Position numbers and translations under genes: made by a program | In this document: in pieces, positions 1 through 9,098 of the stretch | Layout of the letters: every line of letters starts with the position of its first letter | Numbering within the stretch: the first letter of the stretch is position 1 | Notes under the pieces: generated by a model | The model's database searches: none | The model's input: only the letters and a program-made list of their open reading frames with translations | Told to the model about the DNA's origin: nothing | NCBI GenBank assembly: GCA_020630695.1 | Contig: JAHDIS010000040.1 | Span: 1-38,247, forward strand | Reading direction: 5' to 3' | DNA length: 38,247 bases | DNA from: Paracoccaceae bacterium | GTDB taxonomy: Bacteria > Pseudomonadota > Alphaproteobacteria > Rhodobacterales > Rhodobacteraceae

Positions 1-18
1 CACAACGCGACGTGCCAT
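1..18 (-). CDS. Possible first six codons of a gene running off the window
   Basis: On the minus strand an ATG at 18..16 opens a frame reading M-A-R-R-V-V to the window edge. A purine-rich Shine-Dalgarno-like stretch (GAGGGAAGGG) ends about 7 nt upstream of it. It would be the next gene downstream of the glycosyltransferase-like gene. Six codons do not allow identification. Nothing else is seen in 19-139. Confidence 0.3.
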
Positions 19-139
19 GGCTCTGCCCTTCCCTCAAAATGCTCGTTGCCTGCTCATACCGCGAAGCAAGGCTTAGGGGCAAGAGCGTGAACGCCGCCGG
101 CGTTTTATCGCGTGCCCCGAATTGGACCGCGTCCTACGC

Positions 140-940
140 CTAGGCCCAATCCCCACCAAGATCATCGCGGGATCGGGTAACCCAATGCTCCTCGAGCCAA
201 GCACATGGCTTGGACCGGCGAATGAAGGACCCCGTATAGCCGGTGATCGCCTGATCCATCTTGGGGCGGCCATGAAAACACACGACCCGCGCATCCTGCG
301 GCAAGGTTGGCGCACGCAGGTAATTGACCGGGAACGGGTTGCAATCATACTTGAACGAAACGACCCAAGACTCTGGAATATAAGTAAAAACACCGCGATC
401 CATCGCCTTGTGAGAGGTATAGCGCTGCTCAGACCCGCGCGCCTCTTCGACCACATTGTAGGGATCAGCCGCCAGATCATCGTACAAAAACCCATGCAGC
501 GCCGGGTCAAACCGAAAAACAGAGCCATGGCCCGTCGGGCGGCCCTTTCTTTTTTCGGTCCAGTCATGCCGCATGGCCACCGTGCCCGGAGCCAGATCGT
601 GAATGTCGTCGAGGGTCCCGGTGATCACAACATCCAGATCAAAGCCCAGAACCGGCCCTTTCAGGTCAGGAACCAGCCCTTTTCGGAACAACGACGTCTT
701 GCGCATGGCCCCCTGACGATTGGCCACTTCAAGCGCGGCATTCATCGGATCGGCAAAAGGCTCAACCGGCAAATCGAGCACTTCGACGTCCGGATGCAGA
801 CCTTCGGCATTTTCCGTCATGCAGAAAAACCGCACTGGGCGCGACAGGTTGCGACGCACCCCGGAATAAAGCCGGTTTACGTATTCAGGGCCGAAAAGCG
901 TGCCCCATTTGATGCACATGATGTTTACGGGATCAGTCAT
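140..940 (-). CDS. Glycosyltransferase-like protein with a DxD motif
   Basis: This 266-residue cytoplasmic protein has no signal peptide or membrane segment. It begins with a beta strand and a short KWG turn, and has an Asp-Leu-Asp (DxD) at residues 101-103 in a hydrophobic strand context (VLGFDLDVV). That is the usual metal/nucleotide-sugar site of GT-A fold glycosyltransferases. It contains many aromatic residues and a conserved-looking VCFHGRPK segment near the end. It is probably a member of the uncharacterised glycosyltransferase-like proteins common in Rhodobacteraceae; donor and acceptor cannot be read from sequence. The gene is divergent from rsgA and shows no operon partner in view except a possible downstream gene at the window edge. 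The ATG start at 940 gives a normal N-terminus (MTDPVNIMCIKWG). Confidence in the fold is moderate; a specific activity is not claimed. Confidence 0.7.
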   Translation of the reverse strand: MTDPVNIMCIKWGTLFGPEYVNRLYSGVRRNLSRPVRFFCMTENAEGLHPDVEVLDLPVEPFADPMNAALEVANRQGAMRKTSLFRKGLVPDLKGPVLGFDLDVVITGTLDDIHDLAPGTVAMRHDWTEKRKGRPTGHGSVFRFDPALHGFLYDDLAADPYNVVEEARGSEQRYTSHKAMDRGVFTYIPESWVVSFKYDCNPFPVNYLRAPTLPQDARVVCFHGRPKMDQAITGYTGSFIRRSKPCAWLEEHWVTRSRDDLGGDWA

Positions 941-1132
941 GCCCGCGCTTTAGCAGGGCACATCATCGCTTACCAGTGGCTTGCAATGCAGGATCACCGA
1001 ACAGTACCATGCCGCGACAAATCACGGGCCGGGCCCACCCTTGGGTCTTTATGGTGGTGTTCACGACGCCTTCAACTTTCTGCGCTGCACCCGGAACGCT
1101 GCGCCAACACATGGACTGCAGGACATGACGCC

Positions 1133-2158
1133 TTGACCATTTCCCTGAGCGCGCTGGGTTGGAGCGAGACCTTCGCCGAACAAGTGCAGCCCGACGAGGC
1201 TGAACTGGCCCCTGCCCGCGTGGCCGAAGTCCACCGCGATCGGCTGAGCGTTTTCACCCCGGATGGAACCCTGCGCCTGATTCCGACAGAACCGGCTGGT
1301 GACTACGCAGTCGGGGATTGGGTGCTGCACGATGGCGTACATGCGCAAAGGCGTCTGGAGGCGCAGGGCAACCTGTCACGCAAAGCTGCCGGACACGTGG
1401 CCTATTCCCAAAGAATTGCGGCCAATGTCGACACGCTCGGGATCGTTTCAAGCTGCAATGCCGATTTCAACATCCCACGTCTGGAACGCTACCTCGCGCT
1501 TGCGGCCTCGGCCGGATGTCTGCCCTTGGTGATCCTGACCAAGCCGGATCTTGCTGAAGATCCGCAAACCTATCTGCAACAGGCGCAGGCGCTGTCCCCT
1601 GATCTGACAGCGCTGGCGATCAATGCAAAAGACACCGAAGACGTCGCGCGCCTGCATCCTTGGTGCAACGGCGGTCAAACACTGGCTTTGCTTGGATCAT
1701 CGGGGGTTGGCAAAACGACGCTGCGAAACAAGCTGACCGGCGAAAGCGCGGCAACGCAGGGCGTGCGCAGCGACGACGCCAAGGGGCGTCACACCACGAC
1801 ATCACGGTCGCTGGTGCCAACCCTGACCGGCGGTTGGCTGATCGACACGCCGGGTATGCGCGAATTGCAGCTGGCCGACACTTCGGACGGCATTGACGAG
1901 GTTTTTGATGATCTGGTTTCGCTCGCTTCAACCTGCAAGTTCAGGGATTGCGCCCACGAGAGCGAGCCAGGCTGTGCCATCCAAAAAGCCATCAAGAACG
2001 GTACTTTAGAGCCTGACAGGCTGGAACGCTGGCGCAAACTGCAGCGCGAAGATGCGCAGAATTCGGCCTCGATCGCGCGGCAGCGCGCCCGGGACAAACA
2101 ATTTACCAAAATGGTCAAGGGCACCATGAAGGCCAAAAAACACAGATCAGGGCGCTAG
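1133..2158 (+). CDS. rsgA: Ribosome small subunit-dependent GTPase A
   Basis: RsgA is a circularly permuted GTPase that checks late 30S subunit assembly and helps release maturation factors. The protein shows an N-terminal OB-fold region (about residues 25-85), then the G4 motif TKPD (136-139) ahead of G1 GSSGVGKTT (188-196), G3 DTPG (238-241), and a C-terminal zinc knuckle with Cys268, Cys273, His275 and Cys281 (C-x4-C-x-H-x5-C). This permuted order is diagnostic. The frame is open far upstream, antisense to the neighbouring gene, so the start is a choice. I take the TTG at 1133 because it begins MTISLSALGW, close to the family N-terminus, and has a CAGGAC sequence 8 nt upstream. An in-frame ATG at 986 would add 49 residues that do not look like RsgA. 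The tail is Lys/Arg-rich, which fits rRNA contact. Confidence 0.93.
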   Translation: MTISLSALGWSETFAEQVQPDEAELAPARVAEVHRDRLSVFTPDGTLRLIPTEPAGDYAVGDWVLHDGVHAQRRLEAQGNLSRKAAGHVAYSQRIAANVDTLGIVSSCNADFNIPRLERYLALAASAGCLPLVILTKPDLAEDPQTYLQQAQALSPDLTALAINAKDTEDVARLHPWCNGGQTLALLGSSGVGKTTLRNKLTGESAATQGVRSDDAKGRHTTTSRSLVPTLTGGWLIDTPGMRELQLADTSDGIDEVFDDLVSLASTCKFRDCAHESEPGCAIQKAIKNGTLEPDRLERWRKLQREDAQNSASIARQRARDKQFTKMVKGTMKAKKHRSGR

Positions 2159-2171
2159 AAACGCCCCGATC
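2145..2171. terminator. Hairpin between convergent rsgA and amidohydrolase
   Basis: GATC-A-GGGCG (2145-2154) pairs with CGCCC-C-GATC (2162-2171), giving 9 of 10 base pairs around a 7-nt loop that contains the rsgA stop codon. There is no run of T on either side, so it is either a weak bidirectional terminator or a 3' end stabiliser. Confidence 0.4.
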
Positions 2172-2209
2172 CAACATCAGTTCAATCCGATCTAACCAGA
2201 AATTCCAGC

Positions 2210-3373
2210 TTAGCTGGCTGGCATACGCTGCTCGACGATTTCCGCCCACCAGCTGCAACCCGCGGGAATCGCGTCATCGTTAAAATTGTATTCGGGATGA
2301 TGCACCATCGCCGTATCGCCATTGCCGACCAGAATGTAGGCGCCGGGCCGTTCTTCGAGCATAAAGGCGAAATCCTCGCCGCCCATGACGATTGGCGCTT
2401 CGTCGCACTGCCCTGAAATGGATTTGGCCACTTCGGCTGCAAACTCTGTTTGTTCGGGGCTGTTAACCATGACCGGATAGTTGCGGTTGTAGTTGATCTC
2501 GGCCTGCCCGCCAAAGGTGGCTGCTATGCCTGCGCAAATACCCTTGATCCGCCCTTCTGCAAGATCGCGCATCTCTTCGCTTTGCGTGCGCACTGTGCCC
2601 TTGATGTGCACGCGCTGCGGAATGACGTTGTAGGCTTTGGACGAAGTCTCGAAAGACGTGACCGACACCACAACCTTGTCAATTGGATCGGCGTTTCTGC
2701 TGGCGATGCTTTGCAGCGCGGTGACCAACTGCGCGCCCATGACGGTGGTGTCCACGGTTTCGTGGGGCTTTGCCGCATGGCCGCCGAGACCTTCGAGATG
2801 AATGTCAAACAAATCGGTCGCCGCAAAGAACGCTCCTTCACGAATGGCAAATGTGCCAACCGGCTTACCCGGCCAGTTGTGCATTCCGTACACTTCCTGA
2901 CTGCCCCAACGCTCCATCATGCCGTCATCGCACATTTCCTTGCCGCCACCGCCGCCTTCTTCGGCGGGCTGGAAAATCACCACCACGGTACCATCGAAAT
3001 TGCGCGTCTCGGACAGATACTTGGCCGCCCCCAAGAGCATCGCTGTATGCCCATCGTGGCCGCAGGCATGCATCGCGCCATCGATTTTCGACGCGTAGTC
3101 GAGACCGGTCTGTTCGTGGATCGGCAGCGCGTCCATATCGGCGCGCAGGCCAATCACCTTGCCCGAGCTGGTGTTCCGCCCCTTGATGACGCCAACAACG
3201 CCGGTACGGCCGATGCCTTCGACAACCTCTTCGCAGCCAAAGGCGCGCAGCTTTTCTGCCACGAGCGCACTGGTGCGATGGGTTTCAAACAGGATTTCAG
3301 GGTTTTCGTGGATGTCCCGGCGCCACTCGGTAATTTCTGATTGTAGCTCAGCAAAGCGGTTCTTGACCGGCAT
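2210..3373 (-). CDS. M20D family amidohydrolase (hippurate hydrolase / N-acyl amino acid hydrolase type)
   Basis: A metal-dependent hydrolase of 387 residues, typical of the HipO / IAA-amino acid hydrolase family, which releases free amino acids from N-acyl or peptide-like conjugates. Visible metal-site residues are Asp-rich LRADMDALP (77-84), Cys104 and His106 in ACGHDGH, Glu138-Glu139 in QPAEE, His165 in GMHNWPG and the C-terminal VHHPEYNFND. The GLGGHAAKPH segment (195-204) marks the dimerisation/lid domain with its catalytic His. No signal peptide is present, so the enzyme is cytoplasmic. It is the last gene of the minus-strand run that includes ArgE, a flavoenzyme and the peptide transporter ATPase, separated from the flavoenzyme gene by about 160 bp, so it may have its own promoter. 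Substrate is inferred only from family and context. Confidence 0.9.
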   Translation of the reverse strand: MPVKNRFAELQSEITEWRRDIHENPEILFETHRTSALVAEKLRAFGCEEVVEGIGRTGVVGVIKGRNTSSGKVIGLRADMDALPIHEQTGLDYASKIDGAMHACGHDGHTAMLLGAAKYLSETRNFDGTVVVIFQPAEEGGGGGKEMCDDGMMERWGSQEVYGMHNWPGKPVGTFAIREGAFFAATDLFDIHLEGLGGHAAKPHETVDTTVMGAQLVTALQSIASRNADPIDKVVVSVTSFETSSKAYNVIPQRVHIKGTVRTQSEEMRDLAEGRIKGICAGIAATFGGQAEINYNRNYPVMVNSPEQTEFAAEVAKSISGQCDEAPIVMGGEDFAFMLEERPGAYILVGNGDTAMVHHPEYNFNDDAIPAGCSWWAEIVEQRMPAS

Positions 3374-3535
3374 GGGTATTCTCCGTTTCTGGTCGCCTGC
3401 ACTGCGGCGATAGGGTCGATTTCAAATAAAATAGGGCCAACGCTCCGTCGGCCCAGACGCACCCTCGTTTTCATTCTCTGCAAAGCTTGGCATTTTCCGG
3501 CCACTTCTTACAAGCCGCGAATATACCGCCGAAAA

Positions 3536-4879
3536 TTACAGATTCGGTCCGCGCTGAAGCTTCGAGCCATCCGAAAAGCGCGATATCCGAAACCGGCTCA
3601 GATCGAAACCGGGGTCTTCCCCCACCGCGAGGCGCGCCGCAATCTGACCAAAGCCCGGACCCGCCCCAAAGCCATGACCACACATGCCGGTCACGACTGT
3701 CAGACCAGGAATGCTGTCAACACGGTCCACCACGGGAACAACGTCAGGCAAGACGTCGATCATGCCGCCCCACGATGCCTTGCTGTCTACGGAACCCAGC
3801 TGCGGATAGAGCTGTGCAAACCGGCGCTTCAGCTCTGGCACCTTTGCCGGACTGGCTCCGGGATCAAGGATGCGCATGGTCTCGAAGGGGCTGGTTTCAT
3901 CGGCGTTCCAACGGCGCGGCGTTGTAAAGGCGTCAGGGTAGCCGCGTGGCGCGGGTCCCCGGACGACGACATCGAAGTCACCGGACAGCGCAAGAGGCAG
4001 ATACCGCCGGGCATGGCGAATGGCATCCGGCCCGACGTACAGCTCGGCATAGGCCGCAGGCGCCAGCGTGTAACCGCCATCTGACCGGGGCCGCATCGCC
4101 ATCCGGTCATCAACAGCGGCCGTATTCAGAACCTGAGGCAGTGGCGCGGTGGCCAGCGCCGTTGAGCGGACAGAGAGTTGCGGGATATCAACCCCGTGAC
4201 GCCGCAGGAACAACGACGACCAGGCCCCACCCGCCATGACCACGGCATCACAGGCAATCCGACCCGCCTCGGTGATGACACCCGTGATGCGCCCAGCCTC
4301 GCGATCAAGCATGCGGACAGCGCAACGCTCAATGATCCGGGCGCCAGAGGCACGGGCCAGCCGAGCCAGTTCCGGCACAGCCACCCATGGTTCGGCTTTC
4401 ATGTCCGTTGGCGTATGCATGGCCCCGACCCAAGGCCCCTGCCCGCAGCCCAGAAGCGTATCGGTTTCAGCGCGGTCCATCATGCGCGATGACACGCCAT
4501 GCGGCTTGGCTTCGGCCAGCCATTCTTCGAAACCCGACAGATCCTTTTCGCTGCGGGCCAGATAGGAAATGCCGAGCGGCTTCAGGCCCAGACGGCCATT
4601 GCATTCCTGTTCGAGCGTTTCCCAAAGCTGTTGACTGTGCTGGGCAATCGGAATTTCCGCAAAGTCGCGCCCCTGAACACGAATCCAGCCCCAGTTCCGG
4701 CTGGACTGCTCTGCCGCCACACGCCCTTTTTCCAGCACAACAACCGAGTGCCCCTCGCGCGCAGCATAGAGCGCTGTGCAAATGCCGATAACGCCGCCAC
4801 CGACCACCACAATGTCGGCGCGCTCGGGCAGTGGCCCGGCGAATTCGACCGGGCCTTCGTCGCGAAACGGAAAAGTCAT
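3536..4879 (-). CDS. FAD-dependent amino acid oxidoreductase (DAO family)
   Basis: A 447-residue flavoprotein of the D-amino acid oxidase / glycine oxidase superfamily. An N-terminal dinucleotide-binding motif GGGVIG follows a hydrophobic strand (about residues 22-28). Then comes the SSRNWGW-R-QGRD region seen in a subgroup of amino acid dehydrogenases, and a C-terminal TGMCGHGFGAGPGFG segment (the second FAD contact). It probably oxidises a D-amino acid, sarcosine-like or cyclic imino acid substrate. The longest open frame starts at 5221, but the true start is the ATG at 4879: it overlaps the argE stop as ATGA and gives the correct distance to the FAD motif. Four-base coupling with argE indicates co-translation. 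The exact substrate cannot be decided. Confidence 0.88.
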   Translation of the reverse strand: MTFPFRDEGPVEFAGPLPERADIVVVGGGVIGICTALYAAREGHSVVVLEKGRVAAEQSSRNWGWIRVQGRDFAEIPIAQHSQQLWETLEQECNGRLGLKPLGISYLARSEKDLSGFEEWLAEAKPHGVSSRMMDRAETDTLLGCGQGPWVGAMHTPTDMKAEPWVAVPELARLARASGARIIERCAVRMLDREAGRITGVITEAGRIACDAVVMAGGAWSSLFLRRHGVDIPQLSVRSTALATAPLPQVLNTAAVDDRMAMRPRSDGGYTLAPAAYAELYVGPDAIRHARRYLPLALSGDFDVVVRGPAPRGYPDAFTTPRRWNADETSPFETMRILDPGASPAKVPELKRRFAQLYPQLGSVDSKASWGGMIDVLPDVVPVVDRVDSIPGLTVVTGMCGHGFGAGPGFGQIAARLAVGEDPGFDLSRFRISRFSDGSKLQRGPNL

Positions 4880-6033
4880 TCCAAACGCTGCAGCAGCTTT
4901 TCCATAAAGCGCTGCCCTTCGTTGAATTGCGCGACCGTGATGTATTCGTCCGGTTGGTGGGCGACCTCGATGCTGCCTGGACCGCACACAACGGCATTGT
5001 AGCCGACAGTCTGAAAATGGCTGGCTTCGGTGCCGTAACTGACGTGGTTTTCCGAATTGTCCCCCGTGATCTGCCGGACCAGCTGTTCGGCGTGGTTGTC
5101 TTGGGTCGGAGCAAAAGGTGGAAGCGCGAATTTTTCTTCCATTTCGATATGCGCTTCGGGGCGCACGGCCTGCATCGCAGCGGTCAATTCTGCGGCCTTG
5201 GCCTCGGCCAGAGCGCGCCATTGATCCAGTGTTTCACCCGGAACAACCCGAAACCCAAGACCGAACTCACAGTCCTTGGCGGTGATATTGTGGGCCGTGC
5301 CGCCGCTGATCTGCCCAACGTGGACATTGGTGTAGGGCGGATCAAACAGCGCAGCCATGCCCTGCGGCTCCGCTGCAGCCTGTTCAGCATTCAGCTGATT
5401 GGCCCAGTCAATCAGCTTGGCCCCCTCCATAACTGCGGAAACGCCGCGATACATGAGCGAGCTGTGAACCTCAAAACCATGCACATGCACCCAATAGGTG
5501 ACACCACCCTTATGCCCGGTCACCGCCTTGAGCATGGTCGGCTCTCCCACGATCACATCGCTGGCGCGCGGCAGGGCCTGCATCGCCTCGATCAGGGGCG
5601 GCGCACCGGTGCAGCCCACCTCTTCATCATAGCTCAGGGCGATTTGCAGGGGGCGGCTGATGTCGCGTGACGTCGCTTCGACCATGGCCCAGATCGCCAG
5701 CGCATCGAACCCCTTCATATCCGTGGTGCCACGGCCATAGAGCTTTCCGTCCCGCTCGGTGACGGTAAAGGGATCGGACGTCCAGGGCTGTCCATCTACA
5801 GGCACCACGTCAGTATGCCCGGACAGAACCACGCCGCCTTCGATTTCGGGGCCGACATGCGCAAAAAGAGCGGCTTTCTGGCGATCATCATCGTAGTGAC
5901 GATGGCACGTAATCCCCTGCCCGCTCATGTAGTCTTCGACCCAGTCGATCAGCGGCAGGTTCGTATCGCGGCTGACCGTCGGGAAAGACACCAGTTTTTC
6001 AAGTATTTCACGAGGCGTAAGGCGGGTTGGCAT
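4876..6033 (-). CDS. argE: Acetylornithine deacetylase / N-acyl amino acid deacylase
   Basis: An M20A family dizinc enzyme of 385 residues that hydrolyses N2-acetylornithine or related N-acyl amino acids. Metal and catalytic residues are visible: His73 and Asp75 in SGHTDVVP, Asp105 in GTTDMKG, Glu137-Glu138 in YDEEVGCTG, a Glu in VGEP, and a C-terminal His in VAHQPDEY. This full set supports an active enzyme. The length is right for ArgE. It sits between the endonuclease-fold lipoprotein gene and the flavoenzyme gene, overlapping the latter by 4 bp. Because Rhodobacteraceae usually make ornithine through ArgJ, and because of the peptide/amino acid uptake context, I infer a catabolic deacylase role rather than arginine biosynthesis. 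That inference is not proven by the sequence. Confidence 0.88.
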   Translation of the reverse strand: MPTRLTPREILEKLVSFPTVSRDTNLPLIDWVEDYMSGQGITCHRHYDDDRQKAALFAHVGPEIEGGVVLSGHTDVVPVDGQPWTSDPFTVTERDGKLYGRGTTDMKGFDALAIWAMVEATSRDISRPLQIALSYDEEVGCTGAPPLIEAMQALPRASDVIVGEPTMLKAVTGHKGGVTYWVHVHGFEVHSSLMYRGVSAVMEGAKLIDWANQLNAEQAAAEPQGMAALFDPPYTNVHVGQISGGTAHNITAKDCEFGLGFRVVPGETLDQWRALAEAKAAELTAAMQAVRPEAHIEMEEKFALPPFAPTQDNHAEQLVRQITGDNSENHVSYGTEASHFQTVGYNAVVCGPGSIEVAHQPDEYITVAQFNEGQRFMEKLLQRLE

Positions 6034-6097
6034 GAAAGCTCCTGTGGACGAGTCGGGACGAGTGTAGCGGTCTTGGCCAGAGGCTCACAGCCCCGGC

Positions 6098-7000
6098 TTA
6101 GTCAAAGGACAAATCAGCCACCACCGGATAGTGATCCGATGGCCAATCGCCCGAAAATTTACCACGCAGAACATAGGGGCCGCCGATGGATTTCAACTGT
6201 TGGGACAGTCCGATATGGTCGATCGCACCCAGCAAGTTGATCCCCGCGTTCAGGTGGTACGTGGTGCCCGGTGGGTTGAGAAACGACAGGCCGGCCTCGG
6301 CCAGCCGATCCATGGCAGCCCAGCCCTGCAGGACATTAAGATCCCCCAAGACCACCACAGGCATTCCTGATTGAACAACCGGAGACAGACGTTTCGCCAC
6401 CAGCTCGGCCGAAAGCCGGCGGTTGGATGCGCTTCGGTATTCGAAATGTACATTGTAGGCCCGAAAGACACGGCCCTTCCTGTCTTCGAATTCCGCCCAG
6501 CTACTAAACGCGGGCCAAGAGCCGTTGAAAGTACGCGAATAGATGACATCCGGCGTGTCAGAGAAAAAGAACCACCCCTGATCTCTGAGCGTCAGCTTGT
6601 CTTTGCGGTAAAAAATCGGCTGGGTCACAGGGAAGCTCTGCCAGTCGCCATGCGCGGCAAGGGCGTAATCGGGATTGCGATCCAGCAACCAGTCCCGCGC
6701 GAGGTTCACAGACCCATCGCTGCCACGGGCAAAGCTTTCCATCTCCTGAAAGGCGACCAGATCGGCATCCAGCGCCTTGAAGGCTGTATCCAACGCGGGT
6801 TTGCGCGTTTCCCAATCCTGCAAAGACCAAGCGCCGGTTTCTCGCGACAGAATGATGTAGTGCACGTTATGCGTGGCCACCCGCAGCCCGGTGCCGGGAT
6901 GCGGCGGGACCGCTCCGCCCGCACTGTTCCAAAGATGCGTCCCGCAGGCACCCAGCACCAGTGCCGCAATCACCCAGATCGCGTGCCGGACCCAGCGCAT
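6098..7000 (-). CDS. Endonuclease/exonuclease/phosphatase-fold protein, probable lipoprotein
   Basis: A 300-residue protein of the EEP (DNase I-like) superfamily. It begins with a hydrophobic leader ending in ALVLGAC, a lipobox-like signal, so it is probably exported and membrane anchored. Core EEP motifs follow: ATHNVHY (first Asn), FQEMES (catalytic Glu), AYNVHFEY, VVLGDLNVL (Asp/Asn pair), and SDHYPVVAD (catalytic His near the end). Substrate could be a nucleic acid, sphingolipid or phosphodiester. An in-frame TTG lies 6 nt upstream, but the ATG at 7000 is preferred because GAGG, overlapping the stop of the transporter ATPase gene, stands 10 nt before it. The 14-bp gap to that ATPase gene suggests one transcript. 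Its link to peptide use is unclear. Confidence 0.82.
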   Translation of the reverse strand: MRWVRHAIWVIAALVLGACGTHLWNSAGGAVPPHPGTGLRVATHNVHYIILSRETGAWSLQDWETRKPALDTAFKALDADLVAFQEMESFARGSDGSVNLARDWLLDRNPDYALAAHGDWQSFPVTQPIFYRKDKLTLRDQGWFFFSDTPDVIYSRTFNGSWPAFSSWAEFEDRKGRVFRAYNVHFEYRSASNRRLSAELVAKRLSPVVQSGMPVVVLGDLNVLQGWAAMDRLAEAGLSFLNPPGTTYHLNAGINLLGAIDHIGLSQQLKSIGGPYVLRGKFSGDWPSDHYPVVADLSFD

Positions 7001-7014
7001 GAACAACCGCAGCC

Positions 7015-8850
7015 TCAGTACCCGCTGTCCGTCGTCAGAACAAAATGGCCGGGGCTGACTTCGTCGTACTGCGATGGCTCAACCTTGTAATCCAGCGGGT
7101 GGATCGGAGACGGAATCGGTTTGAAGTTCAGGTCCTTCTCGGACTTGCGGCGCCGCGGATCGGCGATCGGAACCGCCTTCATGAGCGCCCGCGTGTAAGG
7201 ATGGCGCGGATCTTCAAAGACCGCGCGGCGCGGACCCAATTCAACGATCCGTCCCAGATACATCACACCGACGTTGTGGCTGACCCGTTCGACAACCGCC
7301 ATGTCGTGACTGATGAACAGATACGACAGCCCCAGTTCCGCCTGCAGTTCCATCATCAGATTGATCACCTGCGCCTGCACGGACACGTCCAGCGCCGACA
7401 CGGCCTCATCCGCCACGATCAGCTTGGGGTTCAGTGCCAGTGCACGGGCAATAGCGATCCGCTGCCGCTGGCCGCCGGACAGCTCGTGCGGGAAACGGCG
7501 CATGAAACTGCGTGGCAGCTCGACCCGGTCAAACAGATTGCCCACCACGTCCATGACATCGCTGCCGGAATGGGTTCCGTAGTTGTGGATCGGCTCTGCC
7601 ACCTGATCGGCCAGCTGGATTTGCGGGTTCAGCGATGCAAAGGGATCCTGAAAGATCATCTGCATTTCGCGCCGCGCTTCGCGCAGTTTTGCCGGGCTCA
7701 GGGCCATGACATCGGTCCCGTCCAGATCGATCTTGCCCTTCAGCGGTTCCACCAATCGCAAAATCGAACGGCCTGCCGACGACTTGCCACAGCCGGATTC
7801 GCCCACAAGGCTGAGCGTCTGGCCCTTGTTGATCTTGAACGAGACATCCTCGACCGCGTGCACATTCGCAACCGTTCGGCGGAAAAAACCGCCCTTGACC
7901 GGAAAGCGTGTGGTCAGCCCCTCGACCGTCAACAGCACCTCATCGCTGCCCGTAATCGGCACAATTGGCTGATCTTCGTGGCCAAGCAGTTTCATTGGCT
8001 CTGGCAAATCCTTGCCCGTCATTTCACCCAGCTTTGGAACCGCAGCGAGCAGCGCCTGCGTGTAGGGATGCTTGGGGTTTTCAAAAATTTCCTCGACCGA
8101 GCCCTCTTCGACCTTGTTCCCACGGAACATGACCACAACGCGATCAGCCATCTGTGCGACGACTGCCATGTCATGCGTGATGAACATGACCGCCGTGCCG
8201 GTTTCGCGCTTGAGCCGGTCCATGAGGGCCAGAATTTCCGCCTGAATGGTCACATCCAGCGCTGTTGTCGGCTCGTCCGCAATCAAAAGACGCGGTTTGC
8301 AGGCCATGGCCATGGCAATAACCACCCGCTGACGCATACCGCCAGAAAGCTCGTGCGGATACTGAGCCAGACGCCGCTCCGGTTCAGGAATGCGTACTTC
8401 GCGCAGCAATTCCAGCGCGCGCTCTTCGGCCTGCGCCTTGGTCATGCCCCGGTGGACCCGCAGGCCTTCAGTCAGTTGGCGACCGACCGTAAAGACCGGG
8501 TTCAGTGCGGTCATCGGCTCTTGGAAGATCATCCCGATCTCATTGCCGCGAATCGTCCGCATCAGGCTTTGATCCGTCTTGGCCAGATCAACCTCGCCGC
8601 CGTCTTTGCGGTCAAACAAAAGTCGACCATTGGCAATATCACCGCCGCCATAATCAATCAGCCGCATCAGCGACAGAGACGACACTGACTTACCCGAACC
8701 CGATTCGCCCACGACGCAAACCGTTTCCCCCGGCGCGATGTCAAAGGACACATCTTCGACGCCGACAACAGTTCCGTCCTTTGTTTCGAATTCAACCCGA
8801 AGTTTTTCGATACGCGCAATGGGTGTAGTGGTATCGGTAGTGTCCAGCAT
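7015..8850 (-). CDS. Fused two-domain ATPase of a dipeptide/oligopeptide ABC transporter (DppD-DppF type)
   Basis: A 611-residue protein carrying two complete ABC ATPase domains. Domain 1 has Walker A GESGSGKS (48-55), LSGG (168-171) and Walker B with ADEP. Domain 2 has Walker A GESGCGKS (350-357), LSGGQ (457-461) and VADEAVSALD. The HPYTQALL and HPYTRALM segments after each domain are the C-terminal peptide-transporter signature. It would power the permeases encoded divergently at 11198-13226. Start: the frame opens upstream to 9054, but the ATG at 8850 has AGGG 9 nt before it and leads directly into the first domain; another ATG at 8859 lies too close to that AGGG. The transporter is thus split between two divergent transcripts sharing a 248-bp control region. 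Family assignment is firm; cargo is inferred. Confidence 0.93.
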   Translation of the reverse strand: MLDTTDTTTPIARIEKLRVEFETKDGTVVGVEDVSFDIAPGETVCVVGESGSGKSVSSLSLMRLIDYGGGDIANGRLLFDRKDGGEVDLAKTDQSLMRTIRGNEIGMIFQEPMTALNPVFTVGRQLTEGLRVHRGMTKAQAEERALELLREVRIPEPERRLAQYPHELSGGMRQRVVIAMAMACKPRLLIADEPTTALDVTIQAEILALMDRLKRETGTAVMFITHDMAVVAQMADRVVVMFRGNKVEEGSVEEIFENPKHPYTQALLAAVPKLGEMTGKDLPEPMKLLGHEDQPIVPITGSDEVLLTVEGLTTRFPVKGGFFRRTVANVHAVEDVSFKINKGQTLSLVGESGCGKSSAGRSILRLVEPLKGKIDLDGTDVMALSPAKLREARREMQMIFQDPFASLNPQIQLADQVAEPIHNYGTHSGSDVMDVVGNLFDRVELPRSFMRRFPHELSGGQRQRIAIARALALNPKLIVADEAVSALDVSVQAQVINLMMELQAELGLSYLFISHDMAVVERVSHNVGVMYLGRIVELGPRRAVFEDPRHPYTRALMKAVPIADPRRRKSEKDLNFKPIPSPIHPLDYKVEPSQYDEVSPGHFVLTTDSGY

Positions 8851-8951
8851 GGCCGTCATCCCTGTGATATGTGCTGACGCTATCGGCAGGATCGAAGCAG
8901 AGTCAAACCCTTGGAGCGATTTGTTGAAGGCAAAGCTTGCAATTTGCACAA

Positions 8952-8974
8952 ACTGCGGTTTCGATAACCGTAGT
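8952..8974. promoter_or_regulatory. Palindrome in the divergent transporter control region
   Basis: ACT-G-CGGTT-TCGAT-AACCG-T-AGT is an imperfect 23-bp inverted repeat (8 of 9 pairs around a 5-nt centre). It lies in the 248-bp gap between the divergent ATPase and binding-protein genes. Size and placement fit an operator for a dimeric regulator or a shared promoter element. No clear -35/-10 pair was recognised. Confidence 0.4.
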
Positions 8975-9098
8975 GTGGGGATTGTCTGAGTTTTGGGATA
9001 CCGCGTGTTGCGCAGCGCGCAAGCGTCAGGCCCGGACATACCCGCCACAACCACAAGAACCGCGGCTTGATCCCCGGTTCAGCAACATGGAGAGTGAC

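Noticed and set aside
122-1132. Open reading frame continuing rsgA upstream by over 330 codons
   Set aside because: This part runs antisense to the glycosyltransferase-like gene and the intergenic gap, and its translation is compositionally random. The RsgA N-terminus is reached at the TTG start.
7045-8688. A 547-codon plus-strand open frame opposite the transporter ATPase
   Set aside because: It is His/Gln/Arg-rich nonsense typical of an antisense frame. The minus-strand product has two complete ATPase domains.
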